64,000 nucleotides of DNA, taken from positions 248,001 through 312,000 of the forward strand of contig CALKGE010000011.1 in assembly GCA_938084685.1 (NCBI GenBank), read 5' to 3'. Origin of the DNA: an uncultured Pirellulaceae bacterium. Its GTDB lineage: Bacteria > Planctomycetota > Planctomycetia > Pirellulales > Pirellulaceae. Made by a program: the position numbers and the translations under genes. This document shows positions 27,807-36,901 of the stretch, one piece after another (positions within the stretch are counted from its first letter, which is position 1; each line of letters starts with the position of its first letter). The notes under the pieces are model-generated. The model had not been told where the DNA came from and did no database searches. It saw only the letters and a list, made by a program, of their open reading frames with translations.

Positions 27807-30800
27807 ATGCGCTCGTCTATAGAAAGACTACCGGCTGTCTGGTTTCTTTTGTTTATCGCCGTTCTGGGTATTCTGGTTAGCGGGTGCAACGAGATGCGGC
27901 TACCTAAAATTGACCCCAACGGCAGAGGCCTCTTTGTTGACGGTGACTCCACTGAAATAACTCGACCGTTCAAGGATACCGAAAAAGTTCGAGACCTTCC
28001 CACCATCATCCCCAGGCCCGCTTTTCGAGCCCCTCCATCGGGTGACCGGTTGGCAGGAGGTGTGTCAGCAGATTCTGATGAGCCCAAGCAGCCTTCTGCG
28101 GAGGTAACACCGGGCATGGTCTGGGTTTCCCCTAAAGTTGTCGCTGCACCCATTGGAAGTGCGGTCGTTCTAAAAGCGGGAATCGTGGGATCCAAAAAGC
28201 AGCTCCTGTCAGGACGGAAACTTGAATGGACCGTTTCTGAAGGTAGTCAGGGGATAATTGAAAGTGCCGGAGGCGGTAATCCCAACACCTTCCATTGGCT
28301 GTTTCCAAAATATGGTAATCAGGCATCAGAAACTTATGCACACACCATCACCTCTGAACGAACTGAATTGGTACGCCAGAAGAACACAGACTCTACCTTC
28401 GATGACATAGGAGTTGCCACAGGCGAAGCCTGGACTGTCGTTTCTTCGGATCAAAAAGGGATGACCGAAGTTCTGGTAGGTGCCTCAACCGAAACGAACT
28501 GGGACAAACGGTATCAACGAATACGAGTCCATTGGATCGATGCCCAGTGGCAATTTCCCAATTCCGTGTCCGCGAATGCAGGTACCGACCAGGTTTTGAC
28601 AACGACCGTTTCCAGGCCGTCAGATAACTCTCCCCTTGCCGGTTGGACGGTGCGTTACAAGCTGGTCAGCAACCGTCGTGCGACTCTCTCCTCTCCCGCC
28701 AATAATGAACAGCTGGATACCATCGATGTCACGACAGATGCGGACGGCAAAGCTGCAATCCGAGTCTCGCCCAACGTTAATCAGGCAGGTGTGGTGTATG
28801 TAACAACCGAAGTGATTCGTCCAGCTGATGTTTCCACCGAAACTCCGGCACTGGTGGTCGGTGAATCAACGGTCGAAGTGACCTGGAATTCACCTGGCCT
28901 CACTGTCACCGTTTCCAGCCCTGAGATCGTAGAACTTGGAAAAACGGTGGACTGCTTGCTGACAATTTCCAATCCAGGAAATCAATCGGCCACCAAGGTC
29001 TCTATTGCTCAGTCCATTCCTGCCGGTCTGACTCTCGACTCAAGCAACCCTATCGCCAACCTGACGGGAAATCAGGCCATCTGGGATATCGGTGATCTTG
29101 CCCCCCAAACTCAAAAACAACTGACTGTTCGGTATTCCACAAGTCAGGCAGGTTCCAGTAATCAAAGTTTCCTTGTGACCTGTGATGAAGGTTTGCAAGC
29201 TGAGGCAGAGTCACTCACCAATGTTGTCGTAGCCCCTCTTGAAATCACGATCGAAGGTCCCCGAATCGCCAAATTGGGAGATGATTTACAATTCCAAATT
29301 CTACTCCATAACACTTCCACCTCACCGATTTCCGGCTTGCAACTCCTGGAAACTCTCGGCCCCGGCCTGATTCACATTTCGAAATCTAATCCCTACGGTA
29401 ACCCAACAGTTCGAAAACTTGCATTTCAGTCACGAACGATCGAGCCAAACAACACAACCGTCAAAGCAATCTCCATGAGAGCGACTCGGGCAGGCACGCT
29501 CTGTCACACGCTGCAGGCCACCTTGCCAAACGGATTGGTTTTAGAAAAAGAATTCTGTGTCGAAGTCAGTGCCCCCATCCAACCTGATGCCGAGGCAACA
29601 CCGGTCCTGGAAGCTGAAATTATCAGCGAGAAGACTCCGCAAATCTGGGAAGCAGGACAGGCCACGACCAAACGATTCCGAATTACTAATCAATCGAAAC
29701 AGCCGATTACCAACGTTACTATCAAAGCCACCTTACCGCAGCAACTACAGGCTCAGCTGGCGAGTGAAGGTCATCGCAGCGAAGGACAGTCCATTATGCT
29801 CGACATTCCCACGCTCCTGGCTGGACAAACTCGCACACTGGTCATTCAAATTCTGGCAACGGACCCCGGAGAAGAGTTGTCGATTCAAATGGAAGTAACC
29901 GGAGACGCAATTCAACGCATCCGTAAAACCAGCAAATATACCGTCCGCCCGGACTCCACAACCAATCCCCTGGAATTATCCCCGCCACCCGGTGAGGACG
30001 TCGAACCGGCTGCAGAGCCTCCGGCAAATGACACTTTGCCAGATTTATCCCCTGCGGACGCCAACGATCAGCCACCAACAACCGATGAAGATACTTTTCC
30101 GGTCGATCAACCAGACGAAAAACCTGAGGATCCTGCAACATCAACGACGCCTGCAGAAACCCCGAAGCCGCAACCCGAGGAGCAACCCGAGGAGCAGCCC
30201 GAGCAGCCAAAACCAGATCCAGACTCCTCTGAGAACCCGGACGAACCGGTGGAGTTAGCCTTTCCGAATGACACACCACCTGACGATAATTCCAATGCCT
30301 CACCAGAGGAGCCTCCCGCCGATCCCGAACCAGGAAATCCAGATAAAAAAGACCAGCCAGAAGGCGAACCTTCTGACACCGCTGCTCCTGCGGAAATGGA
30401 AGCCTCGGATGAACCGGAGCCTCCAACGAGGAATACGCCCGATCCCCCGTCCAGCTCGCCCGATATCACTGCCCGCGTCCTCACTTTGAGCAATCCAATT
30501 ACCGTCGGCGACGAAAATGTCTTTTTTGTTTATCTTCGCAACAACGGCCAAACCCCAGCGACAAACATCGTAATACAGGCAGTTGTCAGCGAAAACCTGA
30601 CGGTCATGTCTCTCGCTCAGAAGAACGCGGAAGCCTCGCAATTCCAGAATGCCGTCGATGCTGATAACGGAAACATTTCTGTGCCTGCCATTGCAAGTCT
30701 GGATTCGGGACAGTCACTGCTTCCGTATCAAGTCAAGGTAAAAGCCGGGAGTGAAGGAACTGGTACACTGAGCCTTACCATCAAGGCGGATGGTTTGGAC

Positions 30801-30848
30801 AAGGCAATCGAAGTTCGACAAGAAGTCAAAATCATCTCGGCGAAATAA
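27807..30848 (+). CDS. DUF11-repeat lipoprotein with a Pro/Glu-rich linker
   Basis: 1013 residues from the ATG at 27807. An in-frame GTG at 27738 would add 23 residues; neither start has a good Shine-Dalgarno site, but the ATG opens a neat lipoprotein signal ending LVSGC at residue 27. Several beta-sandwich repeats follow. At least two match DUF11, with GKTVDCLLTISNPGNQSATKV and GENVFFVYLRNNGQTPATNI-like patterns (conserved repeat domain seen in cell-surface proteins). Residues ~715-887 are a low-complexity linker rich in Pro, Glu and Asp, and a final DUF11-like unit ends the protein. It is probably attached to the outer membrane and extends from the cell. The DNA of the linker (29952-30468) is repetitive (GAGGAGCAACCC). 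Confidence 0.83.
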   Translation: MRSSIERLPAVWFLLFIAVLGILVSGCNEMRLPKIDPNGRGLFVDGDSTEITRPFKDTEKVRDLPTIIPRPAFRAPPSGDRLAGGVSADSDEPKQPSAEVTPGMVWVSPKVVAAPIGSAVVLKAGIVGSKKQLLSGRKLEWTVSEGSQGIIESAGGGNPNTFHWLFPKYGNQASETYAHTITSERTELVRQKNTDSTFDDIGVATGEAWTVVSSDQKGMTEVLVGASTETNWDKRYQRIRVHWIDAQWQFPNSVSANAGTDQVLTTTVSRPSDNSPLAGWTVRYKLVSNRRATLSSPANNEQLDTIDVTTDADGKAAIRVSPNVNQAGVVYVTTEVIRPADVSTETPALVVGESTVEVTWNSPGLTVTVSSPEIVELGKTVDCLLTISNPGNQSATKVSIAQSIPAGLTLDSSNPIANLTGNQAIWDIGDLAPQTQKQLTVRYSTSQAGSSNQSFLVTCDEGLQAEAESLTNVVVAPLEITIEGPRIAKLGDDLQFQILLHNTSTSPISGLQLLETLGPGLIHISKSNPYGNPTVRKLAFQSRTIEPNNTTVKAISMRATRAGTLCHTLQATLPNGLVLEKEFCVEVSAPIQPDAEATPVLEAEIISEKTPQIWEAGQATTKRFRITNQSKQPITNVTIKATLPQQLQAQLASEGHRSEGQSIMLDIPTLLAGQTRTLVIQILATDPGEELSIQMEVTGDAIQRIRKTSKYTVRPDSTTNPLELSPPPGEDVEPAAEPPANDTLPDLSPADANDQPPTTDEDTFPVDQPDEKPEDPATSTTPAETPKPQPEEQPEEQPEQPKPDPDSSENPDEPVELAFPNDTPPDDNSNASPEEPPADPEPGNPDKKDQPEGEPSDTAAPAEMEASDEPEPPTRNTPDPPSSSPDITARVLTLSNPITVGDENVFFVYLRNNGQTPATNIVIQAVVSENLTVMSLAQKNAEASQFQNAVDADNGNISVPAIASLDSGQSLLPYQVKVKAGSEGTGTLSLTIKADGLDKAIEVRQEVKIISAK

Positions 30849-30851
30849 CGT

Positions 30852-31217
30852 ATGTCCCGATTTGTCATCCTCTTTCACCAAGCCGGCTCCTGCTCAACAC
30901 ACTCGGATCACTACGACTTCATGCTGGAAACAGATGCATCCCTGGTGACATGGAGATGGCATGAAATCCCGTCAGGCCCACTAACGTTTCAAGCACTCAG
31001 GCTTGCCCCTCATCGTCTCGCATATCTGGACTATGAAGGAGAGATCTCCGGTGGGCGGGGGCACGTAGAGAGGAAAGTATCAGGTACCTATGCTCCAGCT
31101 GTTTCCCCGGATACCGATAGTTTGATCATTGAGCTTGACGCTGTTCAACTTCGAGGACACGTCAAAGCAAGACACCTTCAGGATGATCTGTGGGAATTCG
31201 AATTCACTCCGACTTAA
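30852..31217 (+). CDS. Stand-alone LigD 3'-phosphoesterase-like protein
   Basis: 121 residues. It follows the pattern of the phosphoesterase (PE) domain of the NHEJ ligase LigD: FVILFHQAG then SDHYDFMLETD, WRWHEIPSGP, LDYEGEISGGRGHVERKVSG and a WEFEFTP end. The HYDFMLE and YEGEI parts match the family's catalytic region. In LigD the PE domain trims 3'-phosphates or ribonucleotides from DNA ends; here it stands alone, without polymerase or ligase domains. The alignment has one weak point: the first motif (QAGSCSTHSDHYDF) is one to two residues longer than the usual H..R.LHYDF, so activity is not assured. The start is four bases after the DUF11 gene stop. Confidence 0.72.
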   Translation: MSRFVILFHQAGSCSTHSDHYDFMLETDASLVTWRWHEIPSGPLTFQALRLAPHRLAYLDYEGEISGGRGHVERKVSGTYAPAVSPDTDSLIIELDAVQLRGHVKARHLQDDLWEFEFTPT

Positions 31218-31885
31218 TCAACCTCAGCAGTCACTCGCACCTTACCCTGCAGAAACTCCAGTGCGGTAACCGTTAATTCTCGTTCACGTTTGACTCGTAC
31301 CTTGGATGGAATTTGCACAATAGCCACGGTGCGATCTGTTCCCGGTTTCCATTGAAAGTTGACTCCCGAACGATCCATGGCGGACTCAATTTCGTCGAAC
31401 ACCCGTTTTAAGGAGATAGGAAGCTTACCTGCATGAATGGACTGAAGCTTCAGTTCGACTGCGTTCGGCTGCTCGGCCAACTTCATCCCTAACTCAATCG
31501 AGATGGCCGAACTAAATTTCGATGCCTCAAGTGTGAAATACAGGGTTTGTTGGCGTGGCCTCAGCACGACACGCGGATTCTCGATACCTGATGGTAAAGC
31601 AATCTCGGAACTGCTTGTTAACTGGGTTGCCAACCAGGCGTTGAGTTGGTCCTGAGTAAATTCATAATCAAGATCTGCTCCAAAACGAATATCCTCATGA
31701 ATGTCATCCACTTTCTCCAACAGCTCCTGAACAGGTTCCTGGTGAACAACGGGTGGACGACTCAGCTCTTTCTCATAGGATTCCGGAACCGCTCGGATAA
31801 GATACATCAAGTACGAAGCCACCAATATCACGACGCTTCCCAATGCGATGAACAAATAGAAAAATTTTCGCCAGGTAAACTTCAT
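31214..31885 (-). CDS. Membrane-anchored protein of unknown function
   Basis: 223 residues: a basic start (MKFTWRKFFY), one membrane helix at about residues 8-29, then a soluble domain of ~190 residues on the outer side. The domain has an acidic stretch DDIHEDIRFGADLDYEFTQDQ and beta strands. I do not recognise the family. Its stop overlaps the stop of the LigD-like gene by four bases on the opposite strand. It lies 21 bases after tyrS on the same strand, so it is probably co-transcribed with tyrS. Confidence 0.75.
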   Translation of the reverse strand: MKFTWRKFFYLFIALGSVVILVASYLMYLIRAVPESYEKELSRPPVVHQEPVQELLEKVDDIHEDIRFGADLDYEFTQDQLNAWLATQLTSSSEIALPSGIENPRVVLRPRQQTLYFTLEASKFSSAISIELGMKLAEQPNAVELKLQSIHAGKLPISLKRVFDEIESAMDRSGVNFQWKPGTDRTVAIVQIPSKVRVKRERELTVTALEFLQGKVRVTAEVD

Positions 31886-31906
31886 ACAATCTGGTTCCCC
31901 ATTCGT

Positions 31907-33184
31907 TTAACTTTCGAAACGAACTAAGGCATACTTTTTCTTACCCCGCCTCAGCACGATAACCGTCTCACTCGCCAGGTCCTCTGGCGAAAGCTGATAG
32001 TCTATCGCTTCGATGCGTCGATTGTTGACGTAACCGCCACCCTGTTCAATCGCTCGACGGGCATCTCCTCGGCTACTGCACAAGCCACTATCAACCAGCA
32101 CATCGACGATGTTAATTTCACCACCAGCCAACGCATCTCTGGACGCTTTCACGCTTGGCACATCCGCAAAGATATCCATCAACTGCGCATCACTCAGATC
32201 CTGAATCTCCGAACCAAAGAAAATCTCGGTCGCTTTACGCGCGGCATCAAGCCCTTCCTGTCGGTGAACGTTGAGCGTCAATTCTTCGGCAAGACGTTTC
32301 TGACTGCTGCGCAGATGCGGTTCGCTTTCGCGAGCTTCATCCAGTGCCGTTATTTCGTCCATCGACAGCTCGGTTAAAAACCGCAGGCACTTACCGGCAT
32401 CATCATCAGCCACATTAATCCAATACTGGTAAAACTTGTAGGGACTGGTTCTTTCGGGCGACAGCCAGACAGCTCCCGACTCGGTCTTCCCCATCTTGGT
32501 CCCATCTGCTTTGGTCAACAGTGGGCAGGTCATGCCATACAGGGACGCGCCATACATACGGCGGCCCAGATCAATACCCGCCGTTATATTCCCCCACTGG
32601 TCGCTACCGCCCACCTGCAATTCACAACCATACTGCTGAAAGAGATGAGCAAAATCATATGCCTGCAACAACATGTAACTGAATTCCGTGTAACTCAGAC
32701 CACTCTCGCCCTCCAGACGACTCTTTACCGAGTCTTTTCCAAGCATCACGTTCACCGGAAAGTTCTTTCCGATATCCCGCAGGAACTCCAAAAACGAGAA
32801 ATCCTTCATCCAGTCAAGATTGTTAGCCAGGACTGCGCCGCCTCCCACCTCATCGAAGTCGATGAAGTTTTGCATCTGTTGCTTGATAGCTTCAGTATTG
32901 GCATGCAACTGTTCCAGCGTCAGCAGATTACGCTCCTGGCTCTTTCCACTAGGGTCACCAATCATTCCTGTCGCTCCACCCACCAACGCAATCGGTCGAT
33001 GGCCGGCTTGCTGAAAGCGACGTAACGTCATCACCTGCATCAGATGCCCCACATGCATGCTGTCGGCAGTCGGATCAAAGCCGATATACATCGTACGTGG
33101 CTTTTCGTTAAGCCAGGGCGCAAGGTCATCCGTCGTCTGGTGGATGAGACCACGAGCGGAAAAATCTGCATGGATGTCGTTCAT
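31907..33184 (-). CDS. tyrS: Tyrosyl-tRNA synthetase
   Basis: 425-residue class I aminoacyl-tRNA synthetase, the usual length for bacterial TyrRS. The HIGH motif appears as HVGH (residues 44-47) and the KMSKS loop as KMGKT (230-234). The tyrosine-binding pattern VGGSDQWGNITAGIDLGRR is intact. The C-terminal S4-type RNA-binding domain is present (RGDARRAIEQGGGYVNNRRI). It attaches tyrosine to tRNA(Tyr). The short distance to the following membrane gene suggests read-through. Confidence 0.97.
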   Translation of the reverse strand: MNDIHADFSARGLIHQTTDDLAPWLNEKPRTMYIGFDPTADSMHVGHLMQVMTLRRFQQAGHRPIALVGGATGMIGDPSGKSQERNLLTLEQLHANTEAIKQQMQNFIDFDEVGGGAVLANNLDWMKDFSFLEFLRDIGKNFPVNVMLGKDSVKSRLEGESGLSYTEFSYMLLQAYDFAHLFQQYGCELQVGGSDQWGNITAGIDLGRRMYGASLYGMTCPLLTKADGTKMGKTESGAVWLSPERTSPYKFYQYWINVADDDAGKCLRFLTELSMDEITALDEARESEPHLRSSQKRLAEELTLNVHRQEGLDAARKATEIFFGSEIQDLSDAQLMDIFADVPSVKASRDALAGGEINIVDVLVDSGLCSSRGDARRAIEQGGGYVNNRRIEAIDYQLSPEDLASETVIVLRRGKKKYALVRFES

Positions 33185-33332
33185 AAGTCAATCAGTCTAT
33201 GTGAAGTTTTAAAATCGGACGTGGGTTAATTATCTCAGAGAATACCTGTTATGAATACGACACATTAAAGACTCTTTAGCGTCTGGATGACGAATCTATG
33301 CAATTCGTAAAGTGCCCCCGCAATACTCGGCG

Positions 33333-34097
33333 TTACTTCCAGAAGTCCCCATCCTCCAGAGGATGTGACGATTGCTTTTCATTCAAGCCTTGGTCGCTTG
33401 GCCTGTCCAGTTTTGGTAATATCTGCAGCGCCAGTTCAATAAACTGCAGGTCACTTTGCGTTGTCACTTTTCGATTGAACGGTGATGCCTCCACTATCTG
33501 CACTGGGTGTCCAGACCACTCCACCAACTGAGCTTCATCAGTTGCCTTCGTATAATCTTCCGTCGAATCGTAAGCCTGCTGCAGTATGGATTTTTTGAAC
33601 ATCTGTGGAGTTTGGGATTCCCATAATCCATCACGTGAAACCGTCTCGGTGACATTACTCTCTGTCACTCGTTTTACCGTTGACACCATCGGAGTTCCCA
33701 GGATGGCTGCTCCGGATTGCTTGGCCAGATCAAACAACTCGCTTAACCAACGATCCGTCAGACAGGGACGGGCAGCATCATGTACAGCAACGTACTCCAA
33801 TTCTTCCCGAACCGACTTCAAACCGTTGAGCACAGACTCGGCTCGCGTCTCACCCCCATGCACAACGTCAATGCCCAGAATTGCCGCCTCGGCGCCAAAC
33901 TTCGTTCCAAACGTCTGCTCGTCTTCCGCTGCAATAACGAGTATCAACTGCTTAACATCATCACGTCGAATGAATCTGTCAACGCTATGCAACCAGAGTG
34001 CCCGCGAATTCACCGGGACAAACGGTTTCCTGTAGTTACTGTCGTTGAAACGAGTACTCTTTCCAGCAGCAACAATGATAACGGCGACGTCTGACAT
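33333..34097 (-). CDS. ispD: 2-C-methyl-D-erythritol 4-phosphate cytidylyltransferase
   Basis: 254 residues. The nucleotidyltransferase signature VIIVAAGKSTRF is at residues 6-17, with HGGETRAESV and VAVHDAARPCLTDRW further on; these are IspD hallmarks. The enzyme makes CDP-methylerythritol in the MEP isoprenoid pathway in the cytoplasm. The tail of about 15 residues after the fold is polar and not part of the catalytic domain. No ispF is adjacent, unlike in many bacteria. A TarI-type cytidylyltransferase is an alternative but fits less well. Confidence 0.9.
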   Translation of the reverse strand: MSDVAVIIVAAGKSTRFNDSNYRKPFVPVNSRALWLHSVDRFIRRDDVKQLILVIAAEDEQTFGTKFGAEAAILGIDVVHGGETRAESVLNGLKSVREELEYVAVHDAARPCLTDRWLSELFDLAKQSGAAILGTPMVSTVKRVTESNVTETVSRDGLWESQTPQMFKKSILQQAYDSTEDYTKATDEAQLVEWSGHPVQIVEASPFNRKVTTQSDLQFIELALQILPKLDRPSDQGLNEKQSSHPLEDGDFWK

Positions 34098-34138
34098 AAG
34101 GATTAACTTTACTACAGATACTGTTCTTTCAGTACATC

Positions 34139-35743
34139 CTACCCCGCGTAAAGGCGATCGAGAACATCTGCAAATTGCTCTTTGATCATACTTCTTCGCA
34201 AGGTCCCTTTGACAGTCAATTGCTGATGTGCTGCAGTCAATGGCTGACTCAATAGCGCGATCCGTTTAACTTGCTCATAAGATGCTCGATTCTGCAATTG
34301 CTCACTAACCAATTGCATATACCACCGTTCGACATTGGGACTATCCTGCCAACAATCCGGGGTCCCGGATATATCTACCTGGCCAGCAAAATACTCCCAA
34401 TCAGGCACTAAAATCGCTACCAAATATTTCTGTTGATCGCCGAACACCACTGCCTGTTCGATACCAGGATGCAATTCCAGACACTCCTCAATCGGCCGAG
34501 GCCAGATATTCTGACCTTGAGCCGTCACAATGAGTTCCTTTTTGCGACCGGTCAAGTAAAGGAATTGCTGCTGGTCCATTCTCCCCAAATCACCCGTCTT
34601 GAGCCAACCATCACAAATCCGCTCATTGGTGGCCTGCTCATCCCGGTAGTAACCTGCACAAACGTGACGCCCCTTGATTAATACTTCTCCTTCGGAATCA
34701 AGTTTTATCTCAGTCTGATCAAGTGCGCGTCCAACCGATCCTGATCGAATGTCGTCGCGTCCCGTTAGCGTGGCCACTGGTGAGGTCTCGGTCAGCCCAT
34801 ATCCTTCCAGAACCGCAATCCCTCTCGATTGCAGATACGCAAAGGACTCCTGGGATAATGCAGCCCCTCCCGAGTTAACTTGATTCAGCGCTTGTCCCAG
34901 TACAGATTCCGCGTCTCCAGTCCGCATGCACTCAGCAACCAGCTTTTCAAAAAAATATGGAACACCGTTGATATGAGTGGGAGAAACTGTTGCCACTTCA
35001 TGTACCGCCTGATGTCGATTCGATGCCAAGGAGAGTCTGTGGCCTCCCAGCAACCAAACATACAAATCACACGTTCTTCCAAACGCGTGAAAAAATGGCA
35101 GGAAGTTAAATTGAACTGTGGTTGGGTCGAATTGATAACGCTGCAGCGCCATTTCCGCATTAAAGAGTAAATTGTCTTCGGTCAGCATGACCCCTTTGGC
35201 ATCACCTGTCGTACCGGATGTATAGACAATAGAAGCGACTCGACCTGGCGCAGGTTCAGGAACCTCGCGTGGGCCAGCGATTCCAGCCGCCCGGGACTGC
35301 AGAGCCTTCAGCGAGCCAATGACCTGCTCTCCGTAGATTCCCCCTGTCTCTGCCTCACAATCTAAAACAACCGTTGGTATCCTGGTGTCGCCGGTGATGA
35401 GCGACAGGAGCTCGTCTCGGGCGAACAACAGACTAACGCCTGCGTGATCTATCTGTTGTGCCAACTGGGCAGGACTTAACTGAGTATTCAACGGGACGGA
35501 GACGGCATGCAACCAATGGCAGGCCAAATCAACGAGAATCCATTCCAAACAATTCTCGGCAAGTACTCCCACCCGATTCCCGGAAGTGATTCCGAGGTTT
35601 GACAGGACTGTGGCCGTCCTCTCCACAAGTTCATGCAGTTCAGACCAGCGTAACCAGCGACGCCCTCGACAATCCGAAATCTGTAGCGCCTCGCCATCAT
35701 GTTCCGATTTCGATCGTTGGTAAAGAGCCTGAAGCAACATCAT
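34139..35743 (-). CDS. AMP-binding acyl-CoA synthetase-like enzyme
   Basis: 534 residues from the ATG at 35743 (a second ATG follows at once; an in-frame TTG at 35782 would add 13 residues). The ANL-superfamily motifs are present: IVYTSGTTGDAKGVMLTEDN (P-loop), LEGYGLTETSPVATL and the WLKTGDLGRMDQQQFLYLTGRK hinge, with the GRKKELIVTAQGQNIWP core. This favours a long-chain fatty-acid CoA ligase of the FadD/FAA1 type. The catalytic Lys region at the very end is present in the VKGTLRRSM segment. It activates fatty acids in the cytoplasm; the exact chain length is unknown. Confidence 0.86.
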   Translation of the reverse strand: MMLLQALYQRSKSEHDGEALQISDCRGRRWLRWSELHELVERTATVLSNLGITSGNRVGVLAENCLEWILVDLACHWLHAVSVPLNTQLSPAQLAQQIDHAGVSLLFARDELLSLITGDTRIPTVVLDCEAETGGIYGEQVIGSLKALQSRAAGIAGPREVPEPAPGRVASIVYTSGTTGDAKGVMLTEDNLLFNAEMALQRYQFDPTTVQFNFLPFFHAFGRTCDLYVWLLGGHRLSLASNRHQAVHEVATVSPTHINGVPYFFEKLVAECMRTGDAESVLGQALNQVNSGGAALSQESFAYLQSRGIAVLEGYGLTETSPVATLTGRDDIRSGSVGRALDQTEIKLDSEGEVLIKGRHVCAGYYRDEQATNERICDGWLKTGDLGRMDQQQFLYLTGRKKELIVTAQGQNIWPRPIEECLELHPGIEQAVVFGDQQKYLVAILVPDWEYFAGQVDISGTPDCWQDSPNVERWYMQLVSEQLQNRASYEQVKRIALLSQPLTAAHQQLTVKGTLRRSMIKEQFADVLDRLYAG

Positions 35744-35862
35744 GAATCTTGAAACCGAATCGTCCTTCTCGTTGACTACCAATCTATAATAGACACTGCA
35801 AGCTGATTTGCGTCCCGCTTACGCTTACCGTGCTTTGATTGTACGGGAGACTCCGGAAAACA

Positions 35863-35886
35863 CCTTAACCAGACCCTTAACCAGAC
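35863..35886. repeat. 12-bp perfect tandem duplication before a start codon
   Basis: CCTTAACCAGAC occurs twice back to back, ending 10 bases before the ATG of the DUF4430 gene. It may be an operator pair or a slippage product that alters expression. Confidence 0.85.
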
Positions 35887-35896
35887 TTGATAACCA

Positions 35897-36286
35897 ATGC
35901 CCAGACGTCTCTGCTTACTCGCCTGCCTCTTTTTCTGCACGCTCGTTGCCAACGCTCAAACCTCCACGGAAAAACAAATTGCCGTCTCGCTTCAATTTGA
36001 TTATGGAAATGGCTTTAGTAAACATTATAAGACGATTCGCGTATCTGCAGGAGCAACGGCATTGGAAGCGATGCAAGCCATGCAAAAGCATCCTCACAAG
36101 ATCAGTTACAAGACACGGGGAACAGGCGCACTGACCTTTATCTACGAAATCGACAATGTGGAAAATCAGGGCAGCGGCAAGAACTGGATGTATTATGTCA
36201 ACGGAAAACGTGCCAATGTGGGGGTCGGAGCTTACCAACTCAAAGCCAGTGACAAAATCGTCTGGAAATATGAAACGTTCCAGTAA
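35897..36286 (+). CDS. Secreted DUF4430 domain protein
   Basis: 129 residues. A signal peptide (RRLCLLACLFFCTLVANA) is followed by one DUF4430 domain, related to the C-terminal domain of transcobalamin and intrinsic factor. Family features are the ALEAMQAM segment and the closing GKNWMYYVNGKRANVGVG and YQLKASDKIVWKYE patterns. In other bacteria such proteins often occur next to ECF-type vitamin transporter components, so binding of a corrinoid or similar cofactor is a reasonable guess; direct evidence is absent. It is convergent with a DUF6580 membrane gene, 19 bases between the stops. Confidence 0.8.
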   Translation: MPRRLCLLACLFFCTLVANAQTSTEKQIAVSLQFDYGNGFSKHYKTIRVSAGATALEAMQAMQKHPHKISYKTRGTGALTFIYEIDNVENQGSGKNWMYYVNGKRANVGVGAYQLKASDKIVWKYETFQ

Positions 36287-36305
36287 CTCTGGCTTAGTTT
36301 GACGG

Positions 36306-36884
36306 TTACTGGGAAGCGAGTTGCTTCAGGCGGGAAGCCAACCAGGCATGGCAAAGAGCGTAGCCACCAAAAAAGACAGACACAAAGAGCAGATCTCCGA
36401 TCACCGTATGCCGGAAGAATGGCAAGGCGGCATTGTAGCAATCAACCAGGCCCACGATATCTCGGGAGTAATAGGTTGTGCTCGCCCAGACCGCCAGATT
36501 CGTTCCCAGAAAGAACAAGATCGAAAACAGTAAGCTTGAAAACCCTAACGACAATACAGTCCAGGATCGTGAATTCTTATTGCGATGCAGATTCTTCAAT
36601 GGAATACCGGCCAATACAGGCAACGCCAGCAATGCATAAACAGAAACCATGACCATCGGAGTGTAACCTCCGAAATAGAGGTCACTGAACGTCAGTACGG
36701 CCAGCGGGACCGCAATTGCAAGAAGCCGACTACGTAGCACATATCCGGCAAACAGAGCCAGCCCTGCTACCGGTGATATATTAGGATAGTCCTGCGCCCC
36801 AATCCTCAAGAGGACCCCCAGGCAAACCAAAACGGCTACCAGAATCCATTGAGCTCTTTTTTGTTGGTAATCCAATGTCTTCAT
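36306..36884 (-). CDS. DUF6580 putative membrane transport protein
   Basis: 192 residues with about five membrane segments. The N-terminal pattern YPNISPVAGLALFAGYVL and the SDLYFGGYTPM motif match DUF6580, a family of putative transporter proteins that resemble the S component of ECF vitamin transporters. No ATPase or T component is nearby, so it may work alone or with distant partners. The neighbouring DUF4430 gene strengthens a link to vitamin or cofactor uptake. The substrate is not determined. Confidence 0.75.
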   Translation of the reverse strand: MKTLDYQQKRAQWILVAVLVCLGVLLRIGAQDYPNISPVAGLALFAGYVLRSRLLAIAVPLAVLTFSDLYFGGYTPMVMVSVYALLALPVLAGIPLKNLHRNKNSRSWTVLSLGFSSLLFSILFFLGTNLAVWASTTYYSRDIVGLVDCYNAALPFFRHTVIGDLLFVSVFFGGYALCHAWLASRLKQLASQ

Positions 36885-36901
36885 CTCTTTTACGGGTTGT
36901 T

